Shown piece after piece: positions 16,472 to 26,610 of a stretch of DNA of 64,000 bases. Source of the DNA: Duganella qianjiadongensis (GTDB taxonomy: Bacteria; Pseudomonadota; Gammaproteobacteria; Burkholderiales; Burkholderiaceae_D). The stretch is taken from the NCBI RefSeq assembly GCF_009857915.1, contig NZ_WWCM01000001.1:558001-622000 (forward strand), given 5' to 3'. Numbering within the stretch: the first letter of the stretch is position 1; the number at the start of each line of letters is the position of its first letter. Made by a program: the position numbers and the translations under genes. The notes beneath the pieces are model-generated. The model was not told the DNA's origin and ran no database searches. It worked only from the letters and a program-made list of their open reading frames with translations.

Positions 16472-17545
16472 TCACCTGGGTGTGGCAACTGGCCTACCGT
16501 CATCAAACAGATTGGCCTCGTACCACAGCGTCACAAACAGCACCATTACCACCGGGCCGATAAACAGGCCCACCAGTCCCAGCGTTTCCACCCCGCCCAG
16601 TATGCCAAACAGCACGGCGAGGAAAGGCAGACGGGTAGCATTGCCTATCATGCCGGGCCGCACAAAGTGGTCGGCCACGAATAGCACGATGCTACCCCAC
16701 ACGGCCACAGCGATGGCGCCGGCTACTGTCCCCTGACTGGCCAGCACTGCGGCCGCGCTGAGGAAGGCGATGGGTGCGCCGAACGGAATAATGGCCAGTA
16801 TGCCGGTGACGAAGCCCCACACAGCGGCCGAATGCAGCCCGGCCAGCGCATAGCCTATGCCGATCAGCACGCCTTCGCTCAGCCCCACCAGCACCAGTCC
16901 GTTGACGGTGGCACGGATGGCGGTCGGCACTTTGGCGGAGAAATGGGCCCAGCGTTGTTCGCTCACGCAATGGCTGCCGATGGCATGGATCTGGCGGCTC
17001 AGGGCAGCGCCATCTTTGTAGAAGAAGAACAGGCACAGGAAAGCCAGAGCGAAGTCCATCATCCGGTGCATGAAACCGGCGCCGACCACTTTGATCATGT
17101 CGCTGGCCGAGTGCAGGCCATTGATTTCGTGCTCGGACAGCAGATGGGCCAGCCCGTGCGGCTGGCTCAGCGTGGCCTGCCACCAGTTCGTCACCCAGTC
17201 AGCCACCATCGGCAAGCTCTGCACGAAGGCAGGCACCGGCATGCCTTCCGTATTGGCCTTGACGATAAAGCTGGCCAGTTCCGGCGCCTGTTTCGCGGCC
17301 TGCGTCACGCCCAGCGCCAGCGGCACCACGAACACGGCCAGCATCAGCAGAGTCAGCACGGCTGCGGCCAGCACAGCGCGCCCGCCCATGCGCGCCTGCA
17401 GACGCAGATACAGCGGCCACGTCGCTACGCACAGGATGCCGGCCCAGATCAGCGGCAGGAAGAAGCGGTGCATCACGAACGCGGCCAGTGCTATCAGAAT
17501 CAGCGAAAAGCCGGCACTCAGAATATCGCGCTGGGTTTCAGTCAT
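16472..17545 (-). CDS. AI-2E family transporter (PF01594)
   Basis: A 357-residue polytopic membrane protein with about seven or eight hydrophobic segments and the family C-terminal pattern of glycine-rich helices (FLAVLFGILGGVETLGLVGLFIGP). The family includes TqsA, linked to autoinducer-2 export, and sodium/proton antiporters, so the cargo is uncertain. GGAGAA precedes the ATG at 17545. It is a single gene, converging with the small SOS gene. Confidence 0.87.
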   Translation of the reverse strand: MTETQRDILSAGFSLILIALAAFVMHRFFLPLIWAGILCVATWPLYLRLQARMGGRAVLAAAVLTLLMLAVFVVPLALGVTQAAKQAPELASFIVKANTEGMPVPAFVQSLPMVADWVTNWWQATLSQPHGLAHLLSEHEINGLHSASDMIKVVGAGFMHRMMDFALAFLCLFFFYKDGAALSRQIHAIGSHCVSEQRWAHFSAKVPTAIRATVNGLVLVGLSEGVLIGIGYALAGLHSAAVWGFVTGILAIIPFGAPIAFLSAAAVLASQGTVAGAIAVAVWGSIVLFVADHFVRPGMIGNATRLPFLAVLFGILGGVETLGLVGLFIGPVVMVLFVTLWYEANLFDDGRPVATPR

Positions 17546-17629
17546 CGGAAGTTCTCCAGATAAATAATCCGGCTATGTTAAGCGTATTTCCGCCACAAAC
17601 GTGCTTTACGCTGCCGATTTAATAACTTT

Positions 17630-18523
17630 CTAAGCCTGGCTACAGCGTTCGCGCAGGAAATCACGCAGTTGCAGCACGGTAGGCGTAATGTGCTGCCGGT
17701 GCATGCACAGCATATTCAGCGGCGCCGCTTCGCCCAGTATGTCCGGCAGCAGCACGCGCAGGCGACCGGTGCGGATATCATCGGCCAGATCCAGCCGCGA
17801 TTTATAGGCGATGCCCAGACCGGCCACCGCCCAGCGCCGCACCACGTCCGCATCATCGGCACTGCGGTTGCCCTGCACATGCCATTGCTGCAGTTCGCCG
17901 CCCACATGGAATTGCCAGCGGTCGTGGATCACTTCCTCCACCATGAAGCGCAGGCAATTGTGCTGCAGCAGTGCCTGCGGCGAGGTCAGCGCCCCATACC
18001 GTTCCAGATAGGCTGGCGCTGCCACCAGCACGCGGCGGTTACCGGGCGCCAGCGGCAAAGCCACCAGACTGGAATCATCAAGCCGGCCATAGCGGATAGC
18101 CAGATCCACCGGCTGCCGGTACAGATCGGACACCCGGTCGCTCACGCTGAGCTGGAAACTGACGCGCGGATAGCGGGTCTGAAATTCATCGAGCCAGTGC
18201 ATCAGGTAGTTACGCCCCAGATCGGACGGCATGGCGATCTTGAGCAGACCACCGGGCGTTTCCTGCCCCTGCTGCAAGGCTTCCTGACCTTCCTGCAGCA
18301 GCCGCAGGGCCTCGCGCGCATGACGCAGATAGTTTTCGCCTTCTTCCGTCAGGCGCAAGGAGCGCGTGGTACGGGCGAACAGACGCCAGCCCAGCACGCT
18401 TTCCAGCCGCTTCAGCGCCGCACTGGCCAGCGCAGGAGAAATCGACAACTGGCGCGCCGCAGCCGACAGACTGCCGCTATCGGCCGTGCGCACAAACACG
18501 GTCAGATCATCTAGCCTCAGCAA
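17630..18523 (-). CDS. LysR family transcriptional regulator
   Basis: A 297-residue LysR-type regulator: an N-terminal winged helix-turn-helix (residues about 5-60, SLSAAARQLSISPALASAALKRLE) followed by a periplasmic-binding-protein-like effector domain. The initiation codon appears to be TTG at 18523, with AAGGAA about 8 bases upstream; no in-frame ATG is available nearby. It is divergent from a zinc-type alcohol dehydrogenase gene that it probably controls through the inverted repeat at 18525-18543. Confidence 0.86.
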   Translation of the reverse strand: MLRLDDLTVFVRTADSGSLSAAARQLSISPALASAALKRLESVLGWRLFARTTRSLRLTEEGENYLRHAREALRLLQEGQEALQQGQETPGGLLKIAMPSDLGRNYLMHWLDEFQTRYPRVSFQLSVSDRVSDLYRQPVDLAIRYGRLDDSSLVALPLAPGNRRVLVAAPAYLERYGALTSPQALLQHNCLRFMVEEVIHDRWQFHVGGELQQWHVQGNRSADDADVVRRWAVAGLGIAYKSRLDLADDIRTGRLRVLLPDILGEAAPLNMLCMHRQHITPTVLQLRDFLRERCSQA

Positions 18524-18524
18524 T

Positions 18525-18543
18525 TTTCAAAATTCCTTTGAAA
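18525..18543. promoter_or_regulatory. Candidate LysR operator
   Basis: The inverted repeat TTTCAA-N7-TTGAAA, at 18525-18543, lies directly upstream of the LysR start codon in the divergent promoter region. The T-N11-A character and size fit LysR-type sites. Confidence 0.45.
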
Positions 18544-18621
18544 GTATTTCATCGAACTCCATCTTTTTCAAAGATTCATAATAAATCATCATACGCCCAT
18601 ACCTTAATCAAAGGAACTGTC

Positions 18622-19635
18622 ATGAAAGCTGTTGCCTACCGCAAGTCCCTGCCTATCCACGATACCGACGCCCTGATCGATGTCGAACTACCCGATCCCG
18701 TCGCACAGGGACGCGATCTGTTAGTCGAAGTGCGTGCCGTCTCGGTCAATCCCGTCGATGTGAAAATCCGCCGCAACGTAGCCCCCGCCGAAGGCAGCGA
18801 GAAAGTCATCGGCTGGGATGCTGCCGGCATCGTGCGCGCCGTCGGCCCCGATGTCACCCTGTTCAAACCCGGCGATCAGGTCTGGTATGCGGGCGATCTG
18901 ACCCGCCCCGGCACCAATAGCGCATTGCATCTGGTGGACGAACGCATCGCCGGCCACAAACCGGTCAATCTGGATTTCGCCCAGGCCGCTGCCCTGCCCC
19001 TGACCGCCATCACGGCGTGGGAACTACTGTTCGAACGGCTGGAAGTGAGCCGCGACAAAGGCCAGAGCGGCAAATCGCTGCTGGTGGTGGGCGCGGCAGG
19101 TGGCGTAGGTTCCATCCTCGTGCAGCTGGCGCGCCAGTTGACGGGGCTGACGATCATCGCGACGGCATCGCGCCCCGAGACAGCGGACTGGGTACGCACA
19201 CTGGGCGCCCATCATGTGATCGATCACAGCAAGCCGCTGCATGAGGAAATTGCGCGCCTCGGTCTGCCGCCCGTCACTTACGTGGCCAGCCTGAACCAGA
19301 CCGACCTGCACTGGAACGCAATCGCGGAACTGGTAGCGCCGCAGGGCAAGGTGGCGCTGATCGATGATCCGGCCAGCCTCGATATCCGTCTGCTCAAACG
19401 AAAAAGTGTCTCGCTGCACTGGGAATTCATGTTCACCCGCTCGATGTTCCAGACTAGCGACATGATCGCCCAGCACCGCCTGCTCAACGACGTGGCAAAA
19501 CTGGTGGAAACGGGCGTGTTGCACACTACGCTGACGGAAATCTTCGGCACCATCAACGCGGAAAATCTGAAACGCGCCCACGCGCTGATCGAGAGTAACC
19601 GCGCGCGCGGCAAAATAGTACTGCAGGCAGAGTGA
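18622..19635 (+). CDS. Zinc-binding alcohol dehydrogenase family / quinone oxidoreductase-like protein
   Basis: A 337-residue medium-chain dehydrogenase/reductase. A GroES-like N-terminal domain is followed by a Rossmann domain with VVGAAGGVGSILVQLA as the nucleotide loop. It lacks the catalytic-zinc Cys/His set of true alcohol dehydrogenases, so NAD(P)H-dependent quinone or enone reduction is more likely. AAGGAACTGTC precedes the ATG at 18622. The divergent LysR gene suggests induction by a small electrophile or aromatic compound. Confidence 0.86.
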   Translation: MKAVAYRKSLPIHDTDALIDVELPDPVAQGRDLLVEVRAVSVNPVDVKIRRNVAPAEGSEKVIGWDAAGIVRAVGPDVTLFKPGDQVWYAGDLTRPGTNSALHLVDERIAGHKPVNLDFAQAAALPLTAITAWELLFERLEVSRDKGQSGKSLLVVGAAGGVGSILVQLARQLTGLTIIATASRPETADWVRTLGAHHVIDHSKPLHEEIARLGLPPVTYVASLNQTDLHWNAIAELVAPQGKVALIDDPASLDIRLLKRKSVSLHWEFMFTRSMFQTSDMIAQHRLLNDVAKLVETGVLHTTLTEIFGTINAENLKRAHALIESNRARGKIVLQAE

Positions 19636-19697
19636 ATGCCTGCTTGCGTGCGCCGGCCATGCTGCGCCGGCAGCGGCGAGTTGGCGCAGGCTGCTGC

Positions 19698-20204
19698 CTA
19701 GGCCTGCACGCTTTGCGCACGCAGGCGGGCCAGTACGGCGGCGTCATGTTCGGCCAGCACATCCAGCACGGCGCTGGCCGATACGCAGCAATGATCAAGT
19801 AAGGCCATCAGCGCAGCCTGCCGCCGCTGCAGGCCGCGCGAACGGTAACCGAACTGATTGAACATGCGTTCTACTTCGATGCAGTCGGCGCGCAAGGCCC
19901 ACAGCATATCGCGCGTAGCCGCCATTTCGCTACGCAGCGCATGATCGACGTCGAGCATTTCCAGCTGTGCCTTAGGATCAGCGCCGAATGCGCGGATGGC
20001 ATGCTTCCACCGGTCCAGCTTCTGCACAATGCGGCGCAGACGGGTGATCTTGCCATCGAGAGTGACGCAGTGCCGCCAGCACAGGCAGCTCAAAGGCAGA
20101 ATCGCCAGTAGCTGCGGCAGCAACTGACGCACAAACCAGCGTTCCAGCTGTCGCCCCAGCGCCTGCAGACGCTGCACACAGATCTGAAGAGTTGAAGTTG
20201 ACAT
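19698..20204 (-). CDS. Uncharacterised helical protein
   Basis: A 168-residue protein that I do not recognise. One hydrophobic stretch near residues 28-45 (LLPQLLAILPLSCLCW) could be a membrane anchor. The rest is predicted helical with many Arg, Leu and Ala residues, several cysteines (CLCWRHC) and a coiled-coil-like region at about 50-115. There is no signal peptide. The ATG at 20204 lacks a strong ribosome site. It is downstream of alaC in the same direction, separated by a hairpin at 20242-20272. Confidence 0.6.
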   Translation of the reverse strand: MSTSTLQICVQRLQALGRQLERWFVRQLLPQLLAILPLSCLCWRHCVTLDGKITRLRRIVQKLDRWKHAIRAFGADPKAQLEMLDVDHALRSEMAATRDMLWALRADCIEVERMFNQFGYRSRGLQRRQAALMALLDHCCVSASAVLDVLAEHDAAVLARLRAQSVQA

Positions 20205-20241
20205 AGTCGCCGCTCCGGTTGCCTAACTTCGTCACCATAGC

Positions 20242-20272
20242 CGCCGCATCAAAGACCGGATTTGATGCGGCG
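20242..20272 (-). terminator. 12-bp hairpin downstream of alaC
   Basis: The arms CGCCGCATCAAA (20242-20253) and its complement (20261-20272) pair perfectly around a 7-base loop. It follows the alaC stop at 20289 in the direction of transcription, but lacks a T-run. Confidence 0.5.
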
Positions 20273-20288
20273 TAAATTTGCTGCAGAA

Positions 20289-21485
20289 TTATTCAGGCTT
20301 ACGCAGCATCGCCTTAATGCCTCGCAGTCCCTGCCGGATGCGCGCCTCGTTTTCGATCAGAGCAAACCGCACATAGCCGTCGCCGTACTCGCCAAAACCG
20401 ATGCCGGGGGAGACGCAAACCTTGGCCTCGGCCAGCAGCAGTTTGGAGAATTCCAGCGAGCCCATATGGCGGTAGGCTTCCGGTATCGGCGCCCAGATAT
20501 ACATCGACGCTTTCGGCTTCTCCACTTGCCAGCCCGCTTCGCACAGGCCTTTATGCAGCACGTCGCGGCGGCTCTGGTACATGGCGCAGATATCGCTCAC
20601 GCATTGCTGATCGCCTTCCAGCGCCGCAATCGCCGCCACCTGCACCGGCGTAAAGCTGCCGTAATCGTGATAGCTCTTGATACGGGCCAGCGCCGCCACC
20701 AGCTCGCGGTTGCCCACCATGAAGCCGATGCGCCAGCCTGCCATGTTGTAGCTCTTGGACAGCGTGAAGAACTCCACCGCCACCTCGCGCGCACCGGGCA
20801 CCTGCATGATGGATGGCGCTTTCCAGCCATCGAAGCTGATATCGGCATAGGCCAGATCGTGCACCACCAGTATGTTGTGCTGCCTGGCCAGCGCTACCAC
20901 CCGTTCGAAGAAATCCAGCTCCACGCACTGCGCAGTAGGATTCGACGGGAAGCCCAGTATCATCATCTTCGGCTTGGGATAGCTCTCGCGTACGGCGCGT
21001 TCCAGCTCGTCGAAGAAATCCACGCCGGGCGTCATGCGCACGGAACGGATATTGGCACCGGCGATCACCGCACCCCAGATGTGTATCGGGTAGCTGGGAT
21101 TGGGCACCAGTACCGTGTCGCCCTGATCGAGCGTGGCCAGCATCAGGTGCGCCAGCCCTTCCTTGGAGCCGATGGTGACGATGGCTTCGCTATCGGGATC
21201 GAAATCCACAGCGTAGCGGCGCTGGTACCACTTGGTGATGGCACGGCGCAGCCGGGGTATGCCTTTGGAGGCAGAATAGCCATGGGTATCGGGACGTTTG
21301 ACGGTATCGATCAGTTTCTCGACGATGTGGGACGGTGTCGCACCATCGGGATTACCCATCGACATATCGATAATGTCTTCGCCACGACGGCGCGCCGCCA
21401 GTTTCAGTTCGGCGGTGACATTGAAAACGTAAGGGGGAAGGCGGTCTATGCGCGCAAAGCTGCGCGACGGATTGGTATCAGTCAT
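20289..21485 (-). CDS. alaC: Alanine transaminase, fold-type I PLP enzyme
   Basis: A 398-residue aminotransferase interconverting pyruvate/glutamate and alanine/2-oxoglutarate. The N-terminal block [13 protein letters not shown] and the GNPDG segment are typical of AlaC/YfdZ. The PLP lysine is Lys244 in [21 protein letters not shown] (181-186) and HDLAYADI (209-216) are the cofactor-binding loops. I start it at the ATG at 21485; a longer reading to 21584 has no conserved sequence. It is transcribed leftward, behind the EamA gene. Confidence 0.9.
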   Translation of the reverse strand: MTDTNPSRSFARIDRLPPYVFNVTAELKLAARRRGEDIIDMSMGNPDGATPSHIVEKLIDTVKRPDTHGYSASKGIPRLRRAITKWYQRRYAVDFDPDSEAIVTIGSKEGLAHLMLATLDQGDTVLVPNPSYPIHIWGAVIAGANIRSVRMTPGVDFFDELERAVRESYPKPKMMILGFPSNPTAQCVELDFFERVVALARQHNILVVHDLAYADISFDGWKAPSIMQVPGAREVAVEFFTLSKSYNMAGWRIGFMVGNRELVAALARIKSYHDYGSFTPVQVAAIAALEGDQQCVSDICAMYQSRRDVLHKGLCEAGWQVEKPKASMYIWAPIPEAYRHMGSLEFSKLLLAEAKVCVSPGIGFGEYGDGYVRFALIENEARIRQGLRGIKAMLRKPE

Positions 21486-21624
21486 GGAGTTCTCACGTAA
21501 GCGCCCGGAACCGTCCGAGCGACGCTGATGCAAGTGCATCGGCATCCATACTAGCCCACGCGCACGCCTGCTGGAAAGCATCACGCCGCAGAATTAGCAC
21601 GCAGCGCGAAGCATTTGTTCCGTC

Positions 21625-22476
21625 TCAGGAGAGCGTAGTCAATACCGAAGCGCCCACCATGCTGGCAATGGCCAGCCACTGTATCGCGCTCAGACTTTCG
21701 CCCAGCACCAGCATGCCGGCCAGTGCGCTCAAAGCCGGAGCCGCGCTGCTGAACATGCTGAAGGTGCGCTTGGACAGACGCCGCATGGACAGCATCTCCA
21801 GCGTGTAGGGCAAGGCGCTGCACATCAGCGCTATCGCCAGGCCGATGGCCAGATAGGACGGCGTCAGCAGCTTGCTGCCGCCATACCACGCGCCGATAGG
21901 CACGATGAATACGGAAGCCGCCAGCATGGCCCAAGCCACCGACTGCCCGCCGTGCATCACCGAAACGCGCTTGCCGAACACGATGTACAGCGCCCAGCAC
22001 ACGGCGGCACCGGCGGCATAAGCCACGCCCACCGGATCGAGCTGGTTGGCACCGGCATGGATGGGCAGCAGAAAGTACAGTCCCACGGCAGCCAGTGCCA
22101 CCGCCACCAGATCGCGCGGGCGGCGCGAGGACAGCACCGCCACCGTCAGCGGTCCCGCCACTTCGATCGCCACGGCAATGCCGAGCGGAATACGGCTGAA
22201 CGAGCGATAGATCAGCAGATTCATCAGGCCGATCACACTGCCGTAGATCGCTACGTTGACGGCCTGCGCCAGCGTCAGCGGCGTGCGCCACGGACGGAAC
22301 ACGGCGAGCATCATGATGGCGGCTATCCCCACGCGGTACGAGGCCACGCCTTCCACGCCGATCAGCGGGAACAGATGCTTGGCAATGGCCGCGCCCAGAT
22401 TGAGCGAAATCTGGCTGGCCAGCAGCGCGCTGCCAGCCAGCAGCGCATTGCTGGCGTATCTGGAACTATCAGTCAT
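21625..22476 (-). CDS. EamA family transporter, RhtA-like
   Basis: A 283-residue drug/metabolite transporter with about ten membrane helices in two EamA repeats. It resembles RhtA, an inner-membrane exporter of threonine, homoserine and other amino acids; cargo by homology only. The ATG at 22476 lies ten bases after the stop of the large DUF748 gene, so the two may be cotranscribed. The following alaC gene is 139 bases further on. Confidence 0.84.
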   Translation of the reverse strand: MTDSSRYASNALLAGSALLASQISLNLGAAIAKHLFPLIGVEGVASYRVGIAAIMMLAVFRPWRTPLTLAQAVNVAIYGSVIGLMNLLIYRSFSRIPLGIAVAIEVAGPLTVAVLSSRRPRDLVAVALAAVGLYFLLPIHAGANQLDPVGVAYAAGAAVCWALYIVFGKRVSVMHGGQSVAWAMLAASVFIVPIGAWYGGSKLLTPSYLAIGLAIALMCSALPYTLEMLSMRRLSKRTFSMFSSAAPALSALAGMLVLGESLSAIQWLAIASMVGASVLTTLS

Positions 22477-22486
22477 ATTGTTTAGA

Positions 22487-25400
22487 TTATTTAGCCGACA
22501 GTTCCAGTTTCAGCGGCAGCGCATCGCCGCTGGCTACTTCGACCGCCTGTGGAGCGGCTGCCTGTGCTGCATCCGCTGCCACCCCCTCTTCCTTCAGGGC
22601 CGCCAGTATCACGGCTGCGCGCTGCGTGCCCAGCTGGCGCAAGGCATCCGCCGGCAAGGCTTGCTGCTGTTCCAGCCGCTGCTGCAATTGCTGGTAGAAG
22701 GCGCTGGCGTCTGCCACCTGCGGCTCGCCCTGCACCAGCTTGGCCATACGCTGCAACACTGGCAGCTTCTGCGCTGCACCAGCATCACCCTGAGCGCCGT
22801 TGGCCGGATTGCCTGCCGCCGCTTCGGCCGCTTTCTTCTGCTGCTCCAGCGCAGCTGCGCCAAAGCGCTCGCCGTACAGATCGCGCAAGGCCATGCGCAC
22901 TTTGCGCTGGCCGATATCGAGTGGCCCCGCCGGTTCGTCCGCCGCCAGCGTTACACCAGCCTTTTGCAGCACCGTGCGGCGCACAGCCTGCTGGCGCAGC
23001 GCAGCGCCATCGAGCGCCTCGCCATACTGGCCCGGCACCGCCAGATGCAGCTGCGGCTTCTTCGCCAGGATCTGCGCCACCTGCTTGAGCTTCTCGCGCT
23101 CCGGTGGCGCCAGCCTGGCGCTGCCCGCATCGAAGCTGACGGCTTCCAGCTGATCGCCACTGATAGCAAACAGGCTGCCGAGCGCACGGAACGGCGACGT
23201 GACGATCTTGCTGAAAATATTGCCGATAGCCTTCCACACCACCGCGCCATAGCTGAACTGGGGATCGTTCAGATTGCCCGATACCGGCACACCCAGCTCG
23301 ATGCGGCCATTGCTGTCCTTGAGGATGGCCAGCGCCAGCTCGAGCGGCAGCTTGAGTGCATCGGGGCTATCGATACGTTCGCCCAGCGTCAGCTTGTCGA
23401 GCACAATCTGGTTGCTGCCCTCCAGCTGGCCGTGGCGCACTTTGTATTGCAGGTCCAGCGAGATCTTGCCCTCGGCAATGCGGTAGCCGGCGAACTTCAT
23501 GCTGTAAGGCGAGGCGGACACCATATCCACGTTCTTGAAGATCACGCTCAGATCGGTGTTATCAGCCAGCACAAAGGGATTGAGCTTGCCGCGGATACGG
23601 GTCGAACCATATTCGTCCACCCGTCCATCGATTTCCACCTGACTGCTGGCGTCGGCGCGCGACGACAGGCCGGTAATCACCCCGTTCAACTCATACATTT
23701 TTGCGCTGAACTGGGGCCGCAGGCTCAGATCGGTGAAGGCCAGTTTGGCGTTCTGCAAACGCAGCCGGCGTATCTTCACGGGGAATGGTGTGGCAGCAGG
23801 TGCCGCTGCGGAAGCCGAAGTCGCGGCAGGAATAGCAGCCGGCGCAGGCTGCGGCACCAGCAGGCGCGCCGCATTGAAGCTGCGGTCGTTCTCGATAATC
23901 AGGGTAGCATCCGGCTCCACCAGACGCAGTTCGCCGATATCGAGCAGATCAGGTTTCAGGCCTACCGACAGCTTCTCCGCGCGCAGCTGCTTCCAGTGCG
24001 CAAAGCGATCGCCATCATCCTCGTTCAGCACCAGCTCATCAAAATCGAGCCCGCCGTCATAGCGCAGTGCCGGGTCTTTAGCCGTACCGGCGCCCACATG
24101 CAGATGGCCTTGCGTAGAGATCGCGCCGCTACCGATTTTAAGGCGCAGATACTTCGCCAGCAAAGGCTGCACCGGCGCAATCGCCAGCTTGTTCAGTTTA
24201 AGATCGGCCTCCACCGCCGCACTGGCTGGCACCACTTTGCCCTGTGCCTGCAACTGTCCGCCTTCGCGCAAGGCCAGCGCGCCGTCAAAGCTCACCGCCT
24301 TGCCCAGATCGGTGCTGACATCATTGAGCGCCAGACGAAAATCCTGCAAGTTAGCCTTGATGCCTGTCGCCGCATCGTCATAGCGCGCGCCAAAGCGGTT
24401 CAATTCCACGCGCTTGATGCTGGTCGCCCATGCCGGTGCGGCTGCCGTTTTGCCGCTGCTGCGGGCACCGGCCGGCACGGCAGCTTGCGGCTGGCCAGAT
24501 GCCGGCTCGCTGTGCGGCAGCGCCTGCAGGAACATGAACTGCCCCTTGCTATCACGCGACAGATCGAGCTGGCCGCCATCGAAGGCCAGCTTGCCTACGC
24601 TGGCACGCCTGGCCGCCAGATCGATCACAGCCTGATCCAGCGCCAGACGGCTTAGTTTGAACGGTGTCTGCGCCCCGCTTTGCAGTTGCAGCTTATCGAG
24701 CGACAGGCGGCCATCTTCCAGTTGCAGCTGCAAGCCCTGCTTGCCGGTCTGCGCCTGCAGGTTCAGATGCAGGGCAAACTGGTCGGCGTTGACCTTCAGT
24801 GCAGGCTTGACGCTTTCATCGAGCGCGCTCAATGCCACACCATCTATATCGAACTGCTTCAGATGCACCTTCCAGCCCGCAGCGGCGGGGGCTGGAGCAG
24901 CTCGGGCAGACGATGGCGTCTTCCCGCTCGCCGGCGCTGCGACAGGCGCGGAAGGCACGGCCAGTCCCGCCAGATCGAGCATGCCGCGCGCATCACGCCG
25001 CAGCGACAGCGCACCGCCATGCAGGCCTATGCCGCCGACGGCAACCGTCTGCTTGGCCAGATCAAGATCCACGCCGGTGATGTCGAACTTCTGCACGCGG
25101 GCAAACGGCGCTGCAGCGCCCTGCTGGTGCAGCGCCAGTTCTGCCAGCCCCAGACTGGCGCCATGCAGGCCAGCCTCCACCTGCCCGTCGTGATAGCGGA
25201 ACTGGTAAGGCAGCGTAGCCGACAGGCGGCCTGCGGCAACGCTCATGCGCACAAATGGTTTCAGATAGCTGGACAGACCAGCCAGCGCCACATTCTCCAG
25301 CGCCAGCTCGCCGCTGGCACTGATAGGATTGAGCGCGGCCTTGCCCTTCCAGCGCAGCTTGCCGCCCTGCGCCGCATCGGCGCTCAGGGTGTAGTCGCCG

Positions 25401-25966
25401 TTATCGTCAGGCAGCGTGCTCAGATTATTCAGGGTGAAATCGATGGGCGCAAAGGTATCGCGATAGCCGGCGTGACGGTCCTGCACCGCCACCTTGCCCT
25501 GCTCCAGCGTGAAATGCCCCACCACCAGACGCGGCATGCCGCTATCCGGCTCGTCCTTCTTATGCTTGTCCAGCGTGGCAAGCAGTTGCGCAATATTGAA
25601 GGTGCCGTCAGGCGCGATGGCCAGTTGCAGATTCGGCCCCACCAGCCGGATATCGCCCAGACACCAGGCGCGGCGCAGCAGCGAGCGCCACTGCAGTTCC
25701 ACCTCCAGCTGATCGAGGCTGAACAAGGGCGCGCCATCGGTTTCCGTCAGCGCCAGCTGCTGCATGGACAGGCGCAGCGTGAAAGGATTAAAGCGCACAT
25801 CGGCCACGCTGGCCTTGCGTTCCAGTTCGCCAGCCACCAGTGACGGCAACTCGCTCTTGATCAGCTTAGGCAACAGCCAGCCGCCGGCCAGCGCATACAG
25901 GCCCAGCGCACCGGCCACCCCAGCGCCCCAGCGCTGCCAGCGTTGTTTAAAGACTTGCAAAACCAT
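22487..25966 (-). CDS. DUF748 family giant periplasmic (AsmA-superfamily) protein
   Basis: A 1159-residue protein with one N-terminal membrane helix (about 13-35) and a long periplasmic body made of repeated beta-rich DUF748 units, interrupted by two Ala/Pro-rich linkers near 345 and 500. A further linker near 715 precedes the conserved block around 745-990 (KMYELNGVITGLSS, YSMKFAGYRIAEG). The C-terminal ~150 residues are helical and Gln/Ala-rich. Related large proteins bridge the envelope and are implicated in lipid movement. Several long open frames antisense to this gene are composition artefacts. Confidence 0.85.
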   Translation of the reverse strand: MVLQVFKQRWQRWGAGVAGALGLYALAGGWLLPKLIKSELPSLVAGELERKASVADVRFNPFTLRLSMQQLALTETDGAPLFSLDQLEVELQWRSLLRRAWCLGDIRLVGPNLQLAIAPDGTFNIAQLLATLDKHKKDEPDSGMPRLVVGHFTLEQGKVAVQDRHAGYRDTFAPIDFTLNNLSTLPDDNGDYTLSADAAQGGKLRWKGKAALNPISASGELALENVALAGLSSYLKPFVRMSVAAGRLSATLPYQFRYHDGQVEAGLHGASLGLAELALHQQGAAAPFARVQKFDITGVDLDLAKQTVAVGGIGLHGGALSLRRDARGMLDLAGLAVPSAPVAAPASGKTPSSARAAPAPAAAGWKVHLKQFDIDGVALSALDESVKPALKVNADQFALHLNLQAQTGKQGLQLQLEDGRLSLDKLQLQSGAQTPFKLSRLALDQAVIDLAARRASVGKLAFDGGQLDLSRDSKGQFMFLQALPHSEPASGQPQAAVPAGARSSGKTAAAPAWATSIKRVELNRFGARYDDAATGIKANLQDFRLALNDVSTDLGKAVSFDGALALREGGQLQAQGKVVPASAAVEADLKLNKLAIAPVQPLLAKYLRLKIGSGAISTQGHLHVGAGTAKDPALRYDGGLDFDELVLNEDDGDRFAHWKQLRAEKLSVGLKPDLLDIGELRLVEPDATLIIENDRSFNAARLLVPQPAPAAIPAATSASAAAPAATPFPVKIRRLRLQNAKLAFTDLSLRPQFSAKMYELNGVITGLSSRADASSQVEIDGRVDEYGSTRIRGKLNPFVLADNTDLSVIFKNVDMVSASPYSMKFAGYRIAEGKISLDLQYKVRHGQLEGSNQIVLDKLTLGERIDSPDALKLPLELALAILKDSNGRIELGVPVSGNLNDPQFSYGAVVWKAIGNIFSKIVTSPFRALGSLFAISGDQLEAVSFDAGSARLAPPEREKLKQVAQILAKKPQLHLAVPGQYGEALDGAALRQQAVRRTVLQKAGVTLAADEPAGPLDIGQRKVRMALRDLYGERFGAAALEQQKKAAEAAAGNPANGAQGDAGAAQKLPVLQRMAKLVQGEPQVADASAFYQQLQQRLEQQQALPADALRQLGTQRAAVILAALKEEGVAADAAQAAAPQAVEVASGDALPLKLELSAK

Positions 25967-26023
25967 CCCCAGAAGTAGCTACTAACCAATAGTATAGCAA
26001 GCACAACAATGGAAACAGCGCGA

Positions 26024-26518
26024 TCAGTTCCTGAACAGGCTGCAATACGCGCCATTATCTTCGATGTTGGCACCGGCTTTGCCATCGGCACCCACCAGCT
26101 TGATCCAGCCGTCCGGCTTGTTCGGCGTGGGGCGCTTGCCGCAGTTGGTATGCACCCAGTGGATGCCCGTACCGCCGTGCGTGTACAGCTGTCCGCACAC
26201 GGCCACCCGGTCATTCACCTGTATCTGCTGGAGCGAGGCAGGAATGCTGTGCTGCTCGGGATTAAAGCCCTGAGCAAAAACATTATCGATGGCGACGTCA
26301 TAAACCTGTCCGTCCTGCTCGGCTTTCATCTTCAGGTGGGTGTGCGACAGTTCCACGCCCTTGCGGTACTGGCCATGGGCGAATTTCGGCCCCTTCACGA
26401 TCACGCCGCTACGATAGGTGCCGGCAGCAGCCGCACACTGGGCCGCGTCATCGGCCGCCAAGACGAGGTGATTGGCGCCTAAGCCCAGCAGGGCCATACT
26501 CAGGAGTAGTCGTTGCAT
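26024..26518 (-). CDS. Secreted protein of unknown function
   Basis: A 164-residue exported protein. Residues 1-21 form a signal peptide (hydrophobic, ending LVLAADDA). Four or five cysteines (AAQCAA, VAVCGQL, TNCGKR, AYCSLF) suggest disulfides. A central stretch, GVELSHTHLKM and VNDRVAVCGQLYTHGGTGIHWVH, resembles small secreted DUF3465-type proteins, though I cannot confirm this. I start it at 26518 because the longer reading lacks a signal peptide. It is downstream of pbpC on the opposite side of a 92-base gap. Confidence 0.68.
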   Translation of the reverse strand: MQRLLLSMALLGLGANHLVLAADDAAQCAAAAGTYRSGVIVKGPKFAHGQYRKGVELSHTHLKMKAEQDGQVYDVAIDNVFAQGFNPEQHSIPASLQQIQVNDRVAVCGQLYTHGGTGIHWVHTNCGKRPTPNKPDGWIKLVGADGKAGANIEDNGAYCSLFRN

Positions 26519-26610
26519 AATCAAGTCCGTGGTCAGGTTTGTGACTGACATTGTGCAGCCATACACCCGAACTGACAACAGCGAACTTGATGTGGTGCAG
26601 ATGTCCGGCA

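Noticed and set aside
22256-24655. A 799-codon open frame antisense to the DUF748 gene
   Set aside because: It is rich in Arg, Gln, His and Leu from codon-complement bias, has no recognisable motif or ribosome site, and is fully covered by a well-supported gene on the other strand.
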